A DNA stretch of 64,000 nt. It comes from Citrifermentans bemidjiense Bem (lineage in GTDB: Bacteria > Desulfobacterota > Desulfuromonadia > Geobacterales > Geobacteraceae). A model generated the notes under the pieces. That model was given only the letters and a program-made list of their open reading frames with translations. It was not told the origin of the DNA and ran no database searches. The stretch's first letter is position 1, and each line of letters starts with the position of its first letter. Below, piece by piece: positions 19,918-28,359 of this stretch. The stretch is from positions 496,001 to 560,000 of the forward strand of contig NC_011146.1 of the NCBI RefSeq assembly GCF_000020725.1, written 5' to 3'. The position numbers were made by a program, and so were the translations under genes.

Positions 19918-21150
19918 TTACCAGCTGCGGCGCAGCGCCAGGTAGATGCGCCGAGCTTTCTTGAGCGCGCCGAGCGCGCCGTTGTCCGAGCCGTAGGGGA
20001 GGTCTCCCCCGGTCGTGATCTTCCAGGTGTCGGTCATGTTGTAGCCGACCTCACCTTTTGCCATTCCGTCCATGTGCTCCAGCCCGGTTGTCGATACCAC
20101 CTTCCAGTCTCCCCAAGGTTCGGTCTGGTTCCAGGCGGCGATGAGGGCGGGGAGGAGCGCCCGGTCGAAGAGGAGCGTCTGGTTCACCGGGGGCTCGATG
20201 GCGTTCGCGGCGAGCGTCACCAGGAGCTTGCCGTCGCCGAATCCCCTCTCTACGCTCGCCGTTCCGATGACGGCGTCGCCCAACTCGGGGTCTTTCGACA
20301 GGAGCCCGGCGAGTTCGGCCCTCAGCACGTAGAGGCCGGCCACCCGGGAGAGCTCTACCCCCACACCCTGCTCGCGGGCATAGCGGCGCTCGACGGAAAC
20401 TATCGGGGCGGGGCCGGTCTGCAGCGCCGGGTCGAGGGAGAACTGAAGGAGCGGCGCCGGGCGCACCCCCGTCCTCATCCAGAGTCCCAGGTCCCAGTCC
20501 CCCCTCGTGGCCAATAGGCGCAGCGCAATGAAACCCGGCACCGGCGGGTCGTCTTCCCGCTCGCGCAGCACCGTTTGCTGCGGCAAGGCGCCGGCGGCGA
20601 TGGGGGCGTAGCGGCTCCCGAGCGGCGGAAGGCGCCAAGGGGTGGTGACCGGCGCCAGCACAGCCTGATAGCGGAAGGACTCCTCTTGACCGCTCACCCT
20701 GAGCGCCCAAAGCGGCAGCTTCTCGTCGGTGAAGGGGTCGGTCAGGTCGCGCGGAAGGAAGGCGTCGGCAGGGGAGTAGCCGTCGGTCTGCCCCCACCCC
20801 AGCTGGAAGCGGCCGAATTCGACGTCGTGCGAAGGGGCGAGGGGGAGGCGCACCCAGAGATCGCGCAGTGACAGCGGCGAGCGTCTGAGCCTGCGGTCTG
20901 CCGGGTCGAAGGAGAGTTGGTCTTGCGGCGAGGTGAGCCACTCGGCTCTAAGCGAGGCGGTCAACTGCGCCTCGCCAGGCCTGTGCTCCCACTTGGAGAA
21001 GAGGGTCCCGGAGCCTGCTCCGTACGGTTCCCCGTCGTAGCGCTCGCTGTAGGCAAATCCCTTCAGTTCGGCATAGCCGGAGAAGTCGTTTGCCTCCGCC
21101 GTGCAGGGCAAAAGCAGCAGGGATATCAGGAAAAGGAGGGGCAGGATCAA
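19918..21150 (-). CDS. Outer-membrane beta-barrel protein partnered with a LolA-like protein
   Basis: The 410-residue protein starts at a TTG overlapping the preceding stop (TTGA at 21147-21150), so it is translationally coupled. A hydrophobic signal peptide (LILPLLFLISLLLLPC, ending TAEA) is followed by a strand-rich domain. It begins FSGYAELKGFAYSERYDGE, continues with an arginine-rich periplasmic-turn segment and LGWGQTDGYSP, and ends in an aromatic terminus (IYLALRRSW). This resembles the DUF1302-like barrels found beside LolA-like or DUF1329 proteins. It is the last gene of an ABC exporter operon and probably forms its outer-membrane part. Substrate unknown. Confidence 0.75.
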   Translation of the reverse strand: MILPLLFLISLLLLPCTAEANDFSGYAELKGFAYSERYDGEPYGAGSGTLFSKWEHRPGEAQLTASLRAEWLTSPQDQLSFDPADRRLRRSPLSLRDLWVRLPLAPSHDVEFGRFQLGWGQTDGYSPADAFLPRDLTDPFTDEKLPLWALRVSGQEESFRYQAVLAPVTTPWRLPPLGSRYAPIAAGALPQQTVLREREDDPPVPGFIALRLLATRGDWDLGLWMRTGVRPAPLLQFSLDPALQTGPAPIVSVERRYAREQGVGVELSRVAGLYVLRAELAGLLSKDPELGDAVIGTASVERGFGDGKLLVTLAANAIEPPVNQTLLFDRALLPALIAAWNQTEPWGDWKVVSTTGLEHMDGMAKGEVGYNMTDTWKITTGGDLPYGSDNGALGALKKARRIYLALRRSW

Positions 21151-21953
21151 TCGCCCCCCTCGCGGGTCAGGTTCTGCAGCGTGAAGCGGCTGGCCGGGTG
21201 CGGGCGGTTGAAGGTGATCTGCTTCAGGTTGACCGTGGTTTTGCTCCCTTTTTTCAGGTCGGTCATCTCCATCCGTCCCGCCACCCAGTGTCCCTCCACA
21301 TTCTTCAAGTCGGAGAGGATCATCCGTTTCGCCGGCTCCTTTTCGCCCTTTCGGATCAGGTCCTCGCGGACCAGGTAGAGGATGTCCTTTCTGAGGTAGA
21401 GGACGATCTTCTGGTACACCGACTTGGTCCCCTTGTCGTTGGGGATGGCTGCGATGACGTAGCAGGGGACCCCTTCTGCCGTCTCCTCGCCGATGAGCGA
21501 AACCTTGTACTTTTCGTGGTCGAACTCCTCCATGTCCTCGTAGTTGAAATCGGTGCCGACGAAGGAGGCGTCGCGGTCCTGCGGCGCGATGCGGCGTTCG
21601 CGCTTCATGGAGGGGAGGTAGAGCCACTGGTCCGGGTTGTCGGAGCCGGGGCGGGAAAGGGAGAGGAAGCCGACCCCCTTCACCTCGGGGGGGTCGGTGA
21701 AGCGGATCAGGTTCTTGGCGTCGCCGGCGTACCCTTCCCGGTAGCTGCGCCACCCCTTCTTGCGGACCTTCCCTTCCTTGTTCACCACGGTCAGGTCGCC
21801 TGCGTACTGCTGGGTCTTGGTGCGGTGCCTGTTTTCGGAATCCTTGAGGAGGGTGCGGGCGTCGGGTGCGGCGAGCGCCGTCCCGGCGCAGAGCGAAAAG
21901 AAGAAAAGGGCGGCGGCCGCGGCCGCTAGTGGTCTGGCGAATCGTGCAATCAT
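21147..21953 (-). CDS. Outer membrane lipoprotein-sorting (LolA-like) periplasmic protein
   Basis: The 268-residue protein has a clear signal peptide (AAAAALFFFSLCAGTALA, cleavage near residue 28). The mature domain is of the outer-membrane lipoprotein-sorting type: repeated strands such as YAGDLTVVNKEGKVRKKGW, LIRFTDPPEVKGVGFL, QWLYLPSMKRERRI, and VSLIGEETAEGVPCYVI. LolA-like half-barrels carry lipid or lipoprotein cargo across the periplasm. It sits between the FtsX-like permease and the barrel gene, as expected for a shuttle from an ABC exporter to the outer membrane. GGAGG-type binding sites precede the ATG at 21953. Confidence 0.85.
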   Translation of the reverse strand: MIARFARPLAAAAAALFFFSLCAGTALAAPDARTLLKDSENRHRTKTQQYAGDLTVVNKEGKVRKKGWRSYREGYAGDAKNLIRFTDPPEVKGVGFLSLSRPGSDNPDQWLYLPSMKRERRIAPQDRDASFVGTDFNYEDMEEFDHEKYKVSLIGEETAEGVPCYVIAAIPNDKGTKSVYQKIVLYLRKDILYLVREDLIRKGEKEPAKRMILSDLKNVEGHWVAGRMEMTDLKKGSKTTVNLKQITFNRPHPASRFTLQNLTREGGD

Positions 21954-21984
21954 CTGCTGCTCCTCCGTGTGGAATGGTTAGTGG

Positions 21985-22115
21985 AGAAAAATGCGAAGAG
22001 GCATCGCACGCGGATGACGCGGATTAAAAACGATTACCGCGGATCAGACAAAAACCTCTGTTCTTTACGGTCGATCCGATTTTATCCGCGTTATCCGTTA
22101 AATCCGTGTGCTATG
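21985..22115. repeat. ATCCGCG-type intergenic repeat
   Basis: The gap between the permease and LolA-like genes contains CGCGGATGACGCGGATTAAAAACG and an inverted partner ATTTTATCCGCGTTATCCG. Repeats of this sort recur between genes in related genomes. It interrupts the operon by 170 bp without an obvious terminator T-run. Confidence 0.5.
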
Positions 22116-22123
22116 CCGTTGGT

Positions 22124-24673
22124 CTATTCATACTCTATCGCCTCGGTCACCTTGACCTTCGCTGCCTGCCGGGCCGGGACCCAGGCGGCGAGCGCCGACA
22201 CCAGCGGCAGGGCGATGAGAAGCTGCACCAGGACGTCCCACGGGTAGTTGTGAGGCATGCTCCAGCCGGTGAAGGCAACGGCTACCGGCCCCTCCATGAA
22301 GGAAGCGAACAGATTGCCGGCGGGAAGAGCCAGTAACAACCCCGCCAGGGCCAGCACCAACGCCTCGATGACGATGCTGCGGGCGATCTGGGACGGGACG
22401 GCGCCCAAGGCCTTCAGTATCCCGATGTCCCGGGTCCTCTCCGCAACGGAGATGAGGAGCGAGGTCACGATACCTAAAAATGCTACGCCGAGGGCGAGGA
22501 AGACGGTGATGCGCATGACGGCGTAGAAGGCGTCGATGGCCTTGCCGATCTCTGCCTTGAACTCGGCGCGGGTCGACACGAGCGCGGGGTACCTCCCAGC
22601 GAGCTTGGCCCGGATCTCCTCCCGGACCGCCTTGGGATCCACCCCGGGATGCACCGAGACGTCGTAGATGTCCACGCGGTCGTCGTTCCAGTGCTTGAGG
22701 AACACGGGGCGGTCGAGCAATATCGATCCCTGGTCGCAACTGTAGTCGCGCAGCACGGCGGAGATGGGAAACTTCACCAATCCACCCGGCGTCATCAGCT
22801 CTACCTGGTCACCTACGCCGAGATGGAAGTTCCGGTAGAAGTTTTCGGATACGGCGCACATCCCTTTCGGGGCCCCCTCGCGCATGGCGCGCGCGTCCCC
22901 CTGCGCGAACTCGTACTTGGTGCGGTCCAGGAGCTGACCTATCTCCACCGAGTTGATCAGGATCCGCTTCCCGGAAAACTGCGGCCGGATGGCGCGTATG
23001 CTCTCGACGGCGCGCACGCCGGGGAGCTGCGCCAGTTCCTCCCGCAGCGCGCCGGGATAGAGGAAGTCGCCGCGGGTGAAGTTGGCGGAGGCCCTGACGA
23101 AGAGGTCGCAGGTGAGGACGTCGTCCATCCAGCGCACGATGGTCCCTTTGGTCGATCCCAGGTACCCCCCCAATCCCAGGACGAAGGTGAGCGAGAGCGT
23201 CATGGCCATGATGGTGCCGGCGCTCCTGCGCGGGTTCGCCATGAGTGCGTCCGAGGAGAGCGGGCCGGCGGAGGGAAAGAACCGCGAGAGTAGCGGCGCC
23301 GCCGCGACCAGGAGGGTCCGGGAGAGTGGACCGAGGAGCAGTATCAGCCCGGTACCACCCAGGAGGAGCACTGCGAGCAGCATCTGGTTCCCCGAAAGTC
23401 CGGAGAAAAGGGCGAAGTAGACAGCCGCCGCGAGAAGCGCTGCCGCGCCAGCCAAGCGCGGCGCCACCCGGCGCTCGACGCGTGCCTGGAAGACCCCCTT
23501 GGCGAAGGCCTCCGTCGGGGGGATGCGCGAGGCGGCCAGGGCCGGCCCCCATGCCCCGGCGAGCGAGGCGCCGACCCCGAGCAGGATCGACTGCAGCGCG
23601 ATTGCGGGGGTGAGATGGACGATGCCGGAGCCGCTGATGCCGTAAACCGCCTCGGTGCTCTGGCCCATGCTCACCAGGAGCCCCTGCGAGAAGGCGGTGC
23701 CGGCTAAGCAGCCGAGCACCCCGCCCATGATGCCGAGGATGAGTGCCTCGGCGAGAAAGAGGACCTGGACCTGGCGCGGCGTGGCCCCGAGCGCCCTGAG
23801 CGTCCCGATGTCCCGGCGGCGGCGGTTCACCGCCACGTTGAAGGCGTTGAAGATGAGGAAGACGCCGATGGCGAGGGCGAAGGCGCTGGAGACGTTGAAG
23901 CCGGCGGTGAAGTTCGCCACCAGGCGCTCCATCTGCTCGCCGCGGCGCGCCGGGGTCTCCACCTGGTAGGCGGGGCCGAGCGCCTTTTGCAGCGTCGCGG
24001 TCCCCTGCGCCACGGTCACCCCGTCCTGGAGCCGCACGTCGATCCGGTCAAAGCGTCTCCCCCTTCCGAAGAGGTCCTGCGCGGCATAGACGTCGACTAC
24101 CATCAGGTTGCCACCGAAGGCCTCGGCGAACCCCTTGGGGCTCATCACCCCCCGCGCCGTGACCTGCTTGTATCCGGTCGGGAGCTTCAGCGAGAGCGCC
24201 TTCCCCGTGGAGAGCCCGGCCCTCCGGGCGAAGTCGCGGGTGAAGAGGGCCGAGTCCGGTTGCGCCAGGAAGAGGAGCGGGTCGTCCAGGTCGGCGTCGT
24301 CCCCCTCGAAGCCGTAGTCGCGCATCTCGCGGTCGCCAAGAAGGTCGATCCCCACCACCATCAGGCTTCCCAGCTCGGCCTTTTCCGGGACCACGATCTG
24401 CTCGATGACAGGCGAGGTGGCCCTGATCCCGGGGAGCGATCTCAGTTTTTCCTGGATCTCCTCGGGGACCCCTCCGTCCATGGTCACCTGCAGGTGCGCC
24501 TTGCCGGCGACGCGGTCCACGGTGGAGCCTATTCCTTTAACCAGGGCGTCCTGCGCGGTCTTGATGGAGCTGAAGGTGGTTACGCCGACCACGACGCCCA
24601 GGAGGGTCAGGATGGTCTTCCCCAGGTGGCGGCGCGCGTAGGAGAGGGAGAGGGTGCGGAGCAGGAACCTCAT
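22124..24673 (-). CDS. FtsX-like / LolCE-type ABC exporter permease (tandem MacB-PCD modules)
   Basis: The 849-residue protein has two copies of the layout periplasmic MacB-like domain plus FtsX three-helix bundle. A first transmembrane helix lies near residue 20 and FtsX segments at about 260-390. Further helices run to about 470, a second anchor lies near 490, a second periplasmic domain spans about 515-710, and the last FtsX bundle is at 725-840. Such permeases use ATP to extract lipids, lipoproteins or peptides from the inner membrane. The ATG at 24673 overlaps the ATPase stop (ATGA), so the two are translationally coupled. With LolA-like and barrel genes downstream it fits a trans-envelope export route. 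Confidence 0.9.
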   Translation of the reverse strand: MRFLLRTLSLSYARRHLGKTILTLLGVVVGVTTFSSIKTAQDALVKGIGSTVDRVAGKAHLQVTMDGGVPEEIQEKLRSLPGIRATSPVIEQIVVPEKAELGSLMVVGIDLLGDREMRDYGFEGDDADLDDPLLFLAQPDSALFTRDFARRAGLSTGKALSLKLPTGYKQVTARGVMSPKGFAEAFGGNLMVVDVYAAQDLFGRGRRFDRIDVRLQDGVTVAQGTATLQKALGPAYQVETPARRGEQMERLVANFTAGFNVSSAFALAIGVFLIFNAFNVAVNRRRRDIGTLRALGATPRQVQVLFLAEALILGIMGGVLGCLAGTAFSQGLLVSMGQSTEAVYGISGSGIVHLTPAIALQSILLGVGASLAGAWGPALAASRIPPTEAFAKGVFQARVERRVAPRLAGAAALLAAAVYFALFSGLSGNQMLLAVLLLGGTGLILLLGPLSRTLLVAAAPLLSRFFPSAGPLSSDALMANPRRSAGTIMAMTLSLTFVLGLGGYLGSTKGTIVRWMDDVLTCDLFVRASANFTRGDFLYPGALREELAQLPGVRAVESIRAIRPQFSGKRILINSVEIGQLLDRTKYEFAQGDARAMREGAPKGMCAVSENFYRNFHLGVGDQVELMTPGGLVKFPISAVLRDYSCDQGSILLDRPVFLKHWNDDRVDIYDVSVHPGVDPKAVREEIRAKLAGRYPALVSTRAEFKAEIGKAIDAFYAVMRITVFLALGVAFLGIVTSLLISVAERTRDIGILKALGAVPSQIARSIVIEALVLALAGLLLALPAGNLFASFMEGPVAVAFTGWSMPHNYPWDVLVQLLIALPLVSALAAWVPARQAAKVKVTEAIEYE

Positions 24674-25359
24674 CTCCCACCTCCGATGACGACGCCGTCG
24701 TCCTCCACCCTCCCGTCGCGCAGCCTGATCAACCGGTCGCAGACGGAGGCGGCGTCGTGGTCATGGGTGACCATGACGATGGTGGTGTTCCTGTTGGCGT
24801 GGATGGAGCGGAGCAAAGCGAGGATCTCCCTGCCGCGCGCGCTGTCGAGGTTCCCGGTGGGCTCGTCCGCGAGGAGCAGGGGGGCGTCGGTCGCCAAGGC
24901 GCGGGCGATGGCGACGCGCTGCCTCTCGCCGCCGGAGAGTTCGTCCGGGAGATGGTCCCCGCGTTTTTCCAGCCCCACTTCGGCGAGGACCCGCTCCACC
25001 TGCAGGGCCGCCTTCTTCGCGGATACGCCGGCCAGCTGCAGCGGGAGCGCCACGTTCTGCCGCACCCTGAGCGTCGGCATCAGGTGGTAGGCCTGGAAGA
25101 TGTAGGAGACGCTGTTGCGGCGAAAGAGCGAGCGGGCTTTCTCGCTTTCCCGGGCCAGATCCTTCCCGGCGACCAGGAGCTGCCCCGAGGTCGGGACGTC
25201 GAGCCCCCCCATCAGGTTCAAGAGGGTTGATTTCCCCGAGCCGGAGGGGCCCATGATGGCCACCATCTCGCCGGGGGCGATGGAAAGGGTGATACCGGCA
25301 AGTGCGGTCACCGTGGATTTCCCGTCGTACGATTTGACCACATCACGAAGCTGCAGCAT
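24670..25359 (-). CDS. LolD/MacB-type ABC exporter ATP-binding protein
   Basis: The 229-residue ATPase has Walker A GPSGSGKSTLLN near residue 38, the family segment VSYIFQAYHLMPTLRVRQNV, signature LSGGERQRVAIARALA, and Walker B PLLLADEPTGNLDS, then TTIVMVTHDHD as H-loop. This is the MacB/LolD/FtsE subfamily that works with FtsX-type permeases. It is the first gene of the exporter part of the operon and shares a 4-bp overlap with the permease gene. Confidence 0.93.
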   Translation of the reverse strand: MLQLRDVVKSYDGKSTVTALAGITLSIAPGEMVAIMGPSGSGKSTLLNLMGGLDVPTSGQLLVAGKDLARESEKARSLFRRNSVSYIFQAYHLMPTLRVRQNVALPLQLAGVSAKKAALQVERVLAEVGLEKRGDHLPDELSGGERQRVAIARALATDAPLLLADEPTGNLDSARGREILALLRSIHANRNTTIVMVTHDHDAASVCDRLIRLRDGRVEDDGVVIGGGR

Positions 25360-25435
25360 GTGCTACCTCCTGTGTAAGGATCTTGCGTTCCCAAGTTGGA
25401 GCTTGGGAACGAGAAAAATGGGAGAACGAGAAAAG

Positions 25436-25506
25436 GGGCCCCCTCCCCTTGCGGGAGGGGGTTAGGGGGTGGGGGTAGGTGCCATCATTCGCGACGCTGC
25501 CGGCTT
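25436..25506. repeat. C-rich dispersed repeat, copy C
   Basis: CCCTCCCCTTGCGGGAGG, GGGGGTAGGTGCCATC, then GCTGCCGGCTTCACCCAC match copies A and B block by block. It lies in the gap between the AarF-like kinase and ATPase genes. A second palindrome built on CCCCTCTCCC follows at about 25530-25550. Confidence 0.85.
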
Positions 25507-25602
25507 CACCCACATCCCTCACCCCTGCCCCTCTCCCAGAGGGCGAGGGGATGGACTTCCGCTTCCCCCCGTGTTCGCGGACAGGGAGGGGGCGCGCGAT
25601 TA

Positions 25603-27024
25603 CTACCTCGGTGCCGACTCCTGCCGGTAGATCTCCTTGAAATGGCAGCGCCCCTTGAGCCGATAGACTACGGCGCGGGCGCCCAGGACGAAGCGCGTGG
25701 TCCAGATGTGCAATGGCATGCCGCGCAGGTACCCCTTCTTGGTGGCTTGCCGCATGGCCTCCATCCCCCGAAGGAAGAAGTCCCTGTCGCCGAAGTCGAA
25801 GAGCCCCTCGGAAAGCCAGGGCTCCAACTGCCAACTTATCACCCGCCCCACCAGTTCCACCCGCTCCGCCCCCATCTCCTGCGCCGACTCGTAGAGCGAT
25901 GCTTCCACGATGATGCGTTCCATCTCCTTCTCGTCCTGCCGGAACGCTGCCGCTTCGGCCTCGCACTGCATCCGCCATTCTTCGTCGGTGTACATGCGGG
26001 CGCAGCCGAAGTCGATCACCCCCAGCCTGCCGTCCGGCATGAAAATGTAGTTGCCCGGATTGGGATCGGCCATGATGCAGTGTGTCCGGTACAAAAGACG
26101 GATGGTGGCCATGGTCATCAGGTGGGTGAAGCGATCTCGCAGTTCCTGCGACGGGTCGGAAGCGAGAAATTCGTCTATGTGTACCCCTTGCAGATATTCG
26201 GTGGTCAAGACCCGGAGGCTGGAGCACTCGGTATATACCCTCGGAACCACGATCCCGTCCCCCGGCTCAAAATGGCTGCGCACCGCCTGGGCCAACTCGG
26301 CCTCCTTCAGGTAGTCGGTTTCTGCCAGAAGCACGCTCTCGACCTCGGCCAGCTTGTCGAGGAGGTTCGGCCAATCGTCCCCCATGCGCATCGGCTGCAG
26401 CAGCAGGCGGAGGTTCTTGAGATCTGCCTGGATGGTACGGGCGATCCCGGGATACTGGATCTTCACCGCCACCTGCTCTCCCGTATGGAGCCGGGCGCGG
26501 TGCACCTGCCCCAGGGATGCGGCGGCGAAGGCCTTCTTCTCGAAGCTGGCGAACATCTCTTCGGGTTCCCGGCCGAATTCGTCGAAAAACACCTCGCGTA
26601 CCATGGCGTAGTGCATCGGCGGGGCCTCGAAGCTGAGCGAGGAGAGCAGGCGGGCGTACTGCTCGGGAACCATCTCGGGGAGCGTCAGCATCTGCCCAAC
26701 CTTCATGACCGCGCCGCGCAGGTACCCCATGGTGCCGAACAGCTCCAGCGCCGCCTTGAGGTGGGTCTCGTTCTTGGTCCGCTCCTTCTCGTCGGGATCG
26801 ACCAAGCGGCTCCTGAGCCACCAGGCGACGTAGGCGCCGGCGACCTTCGCCTGCATGGATCCCAGGATCCAGAGGCGGGAAAGCGAGCTCGTCGGGGGCC
26901 TGTTGCTGCAGGCGGTCTCGACCAGCTCGGCAAGCCTCTGGCGAGCGGCGGCGTCTTCGTCTCGCGGCAGGAGCTGCATAAGGCGCTCGCGGCTGGCGGG
27001 TGCCACTGCGACGTTACAGGACAT
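25603..27024 (-). CDS. ABC1/AarF/UbiB-family atypical protein kinase-like protein
   Basis: The 473-residue protein contains the ABC1 kinase-like fold. Recognisable parts are the KVGQML segment with the KxGQ signature, an AAASLGQVHRARL A-rich loop, a VAVKIQYPGI lysine strand and CIMADPNPGNYIF as catalytic-type DPNPGN. VIDFGCARMY provides the metal-binding DFG. UbiB/ADCK members are ATPases that support quinone or lipid metabolism in membranes. The start at 27024 uses GGAGGTGAGC and overlaps the TetR stop by 11 bp, showing coupling. Being in an operon with TetR and an FtsX-type exporter suggests a role in envelope lipid handling rather than ubiquinone synthesis alone; that is inference. Confidence 0.87.
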   Translation of the reverse strand: MSCNVAVAPASRERLMQLLPRDEDAAARQRLAELVETACSNRPPTSSLSRLWILGSMQAKVAGAYVAWWLRSRLVDPDEKERTKNETHLKAALELFGTMGYLRGAVMKVGQMLTLPEMVPEQYARLLSSLSFEAPPMHYAMVREVFFDEFGREPEEMFASFEKKAFAAASLGQVHRARLHTGEQVAVKIQYPGIARTIQADLKNLRLLLQPMRMGDDWPNLLDKLAEVESVLLAETDYLKEAELAQAVRSHFEPGDGIVVPRVYTECSSLRVLTTEYLQGVHIDEFLASDPSQELRDRFTHLMTMATIRLLYRTHCIMADPNPGNYIFMPDGRLGVIDFGCARMYTDEEWRMQCEAEAAAFRQDEKEMERIIVEASLYESAQEMGAERVELVGRVISWQLEPWLSEGLFDFGDRDFFLRGMEAMRQATKKGYLRGMPLHIWTTRFVLGARAVVYRLKGRCHFKEIYRQESAPR

Positions 27025-27631
27025 GCTCACCTCCATCTACCCCGGCGCTGCCGGAGATAATATGCACAAAAGTACGGACCGAGTAGTCGACCAGCGCCTG
27101 GCTGGCTTCCTGGTTCGGTGACGGGTCGCTGGTCCAGAAGGCAAGCACACCCAGGTAGAGCGACCAATAAATGGTCGTGGCGACGTAATCCGGTGCGGAG
27201 CTGAACCCGTGCCTGGCCAGGATCTGCTGCATGAAGTCGAGGTGCCGCTGACGCGCCGCCTCTCCCACGGGGCAAACGTTCTTGCGCGGGAACGGGCTTA
27301 GCGAGCGCTCCAGCACGGGGCCGAGGAAAGGGCGCAGGGGGCGCAGCCTGCGAAGCCCCGAGGCGATGAAGCCGAAGAGATCCTCGACAAGCTCGCCGCA
27401 GGTGCGACCCCGGAATTCCGCCTCCCCTTCGGCGAGCGCGTCGGAGACCATGGTCATCGCCATCGTCTCCTTGCTGGGGAAGTAATTGAACATGGTTCCT
27501 GCGGCGACCCCTGCGGCAAGCGCGATGTCGCGGGTGGTGGTCTGGTCGAAGCCGCGGGCGCAAAAGAGTTCGGATGCCTTCTCCAGGATCCGTGCCCGGC
27601 ACTGCTGTTTTGCCTGCTCGGTGATACGCAT
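27014..27631 (-). CDS. TetR/AcrR-family transcriptional regulator
   Basis: The 205-residue protein begins with a TetR helix-turn-helix: ILEKASELFCARGFDQTTTRDIALAAGVAAGTMFNYF spans residues about 14-50. A divergent helical ligand-binding domain follows. It is the first gene of the minus-strand envelope operon and overlaps the ABC1 kinase gene. A near-perfect palindrome (GTGAACGCGCTCAC) lies 21 nt upstream of its start and is the likely operator, implying autoregulation of the whole operon. Confidence 0.9.
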   Translation of the reverse strand: MRITEQAKQQCRARILEKASELFCARGFDQTTTRDIALAAGVAAGTMFNYFPSKETMAMTMVSDALAEGEAEFRGRTCGELVEDLFGFIASGLRRLRPLRPFLGPVLERSLSPFPRKNVCPVGEAARQRHLDFMQQILARHGFSSAPDYVATTIYWSLYLGVLAFWTSDPSPNQEASQALVDYSVRTFVHIISGSAGVDGGEHVL

Positions 27632-27651
27632 TGAAGCTCCATCCGTAAAAT

Positions 27652-27665
27652 GTGAACGCGCTCAC
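27652..27665. promoter_or_regulatory. Probable TetR operator
   Basis: GTGAACGCGCTCAC is a 14-bp inverted repeat with one mismatched pair, directly upstream of the TetR gene. Size and position fit a TetR-family autoregulatory site. Confidence 0.6.
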
Positions 27666-27764
27666 TATAGCAGAAGCTAATTTTTCGTCAACGATAAAAT
27701 GAGCATGATCATAAAAAATGCCGAGCGAGCAGCGAAAGTGGTATGCGGGGGGCTCAGAAAGTTC

Positions 27765-27793
27765 TTGACTTTAGTTCGTGGCCGAACTATACA
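27765..27793 (+). promoter_or_regulatory. sigma70-type promoter with embedded MarR operator
   Basis: TTGACT (27765-27770) and TATACA (27788-27793) are separated by exactly 17 bp. The spacer holds the palindrome AGTTCGTGGCCGAACT (27773-27788), so a bound repressor would occlude RNA polymerase. Transcription would start about at the A of the MarR ATG (27800), predicting a leaderless mRNA. Confidence 0.75.
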
Positions 27794-27799
27794 TGAGGC

Positions 27800-28240
27800 A
27801 TGAGTACTCCAGCCCCACGGAACGTCATCGATCAAATTGCCAAGATACGTGAGGCGGCTAATCTGCTGATTGAAAGAGAGCTCCAGCGGCGTGGCATCAC
27901 GGGTATTGTGCCGGCCCATGGTTTGGTGTTCTCATTCCTTTTTCGCCAAAACGAGGCAATTCCTATTAAAGCCCTGGTTCAGCAGTCCGGTAGAGTGAAA
28001 TCAACAGTGACGGGGATGATAAATACTCTCGAAAAGCATGGATACATCTACAAGCAGAATTGCTCCGACGATGCGCGCTCTACGCTTATCGGTCTTACCG
28101 AAAGAGGCAACGCGATCCGGCGTGATTTTGAAGAGATCTCGGTTATTTTGGAAAAGCAGGTGTATGGAGAGATGTTGCAGGATGACCGCGAGTGTCTTAT
28201 GAAACTCTTGTCCGTAATCGAAAACAATCTGAAGGCGTGA
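27800..28240 (+). CDS. MarR-family transcriptional regulator
   Basis: The 146-residue protein has the winged helix-turn-helix of MarR proteins: IPIKALVQQSGRVKSTVTGMINTLEKHGYIYKQ as recognition region and DDARSTLIGLTERG as wing (residues about 55-105). Dimerisation helices flank it. Its promoter contains a GTTCG-N4-CGAAC palindrome, and a second identical-core palindrome lies just after the gene, before the cupin gene. It should repress itself and the cupin-hydrolase-tautomerase genes. The gene is more AT-rich than its neighbours to the left. Confidence 0.9.
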   Translation: MSTPAPRNVIDQIAKIREAANLLIERELQRRGITGIVPAHGLVFSFLFRQNEAIPIKALVQQSGRVKSTVTGMINTLEKHGYIYKQNCSDDARSTLIGLTERGNAIRRDFEEISVILEKQVYGEMLQDDRECLMKLLSVIENNLKA

Positions 28241-28257
28241 TTTTTTTTACCAATTTG

Positions 28258-28271
28258 GTTCGGCCGCGAAC
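28258..28271 (+). promoter_or_regulatory. Second MarR-type operator before the cupin operon
   Basis: GTTCGGCCGCGAAC has the same GTTCG-N4-CGAAC core as the site in the marR promoter and lies 89 nt before the cupin start. The shared core makes it a likely second binding site controlling a downstream promoter, though no clear -10 was assigned. Confidence 0.65.
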
Positions 28272-28359
28272 TTTTTTCGAGCGTAAGTGTCCGCCATCGA
28301 GGCGCCACTTCAATAACTGTGTAGCCATGCGGTTTACACAATTACAAAGGAGAATGATA

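Noticed and set aside
19918-21753. Extended start for the outer-membrane barrel gene
   Set aside because: The extra 200 residues are antisense-like Arg/Pro-rich translation of the overlapping LolA-like gene. A TTG overlapping its stop gives a clean signal peptide.
27014-27665. Alternative plus- and minus-strand frames over the TetR gene
   Set aside because: Their products are Arg/Pro-rich shadows; the TetR frame carries a clear helix-turn-helix and an operator upstream.
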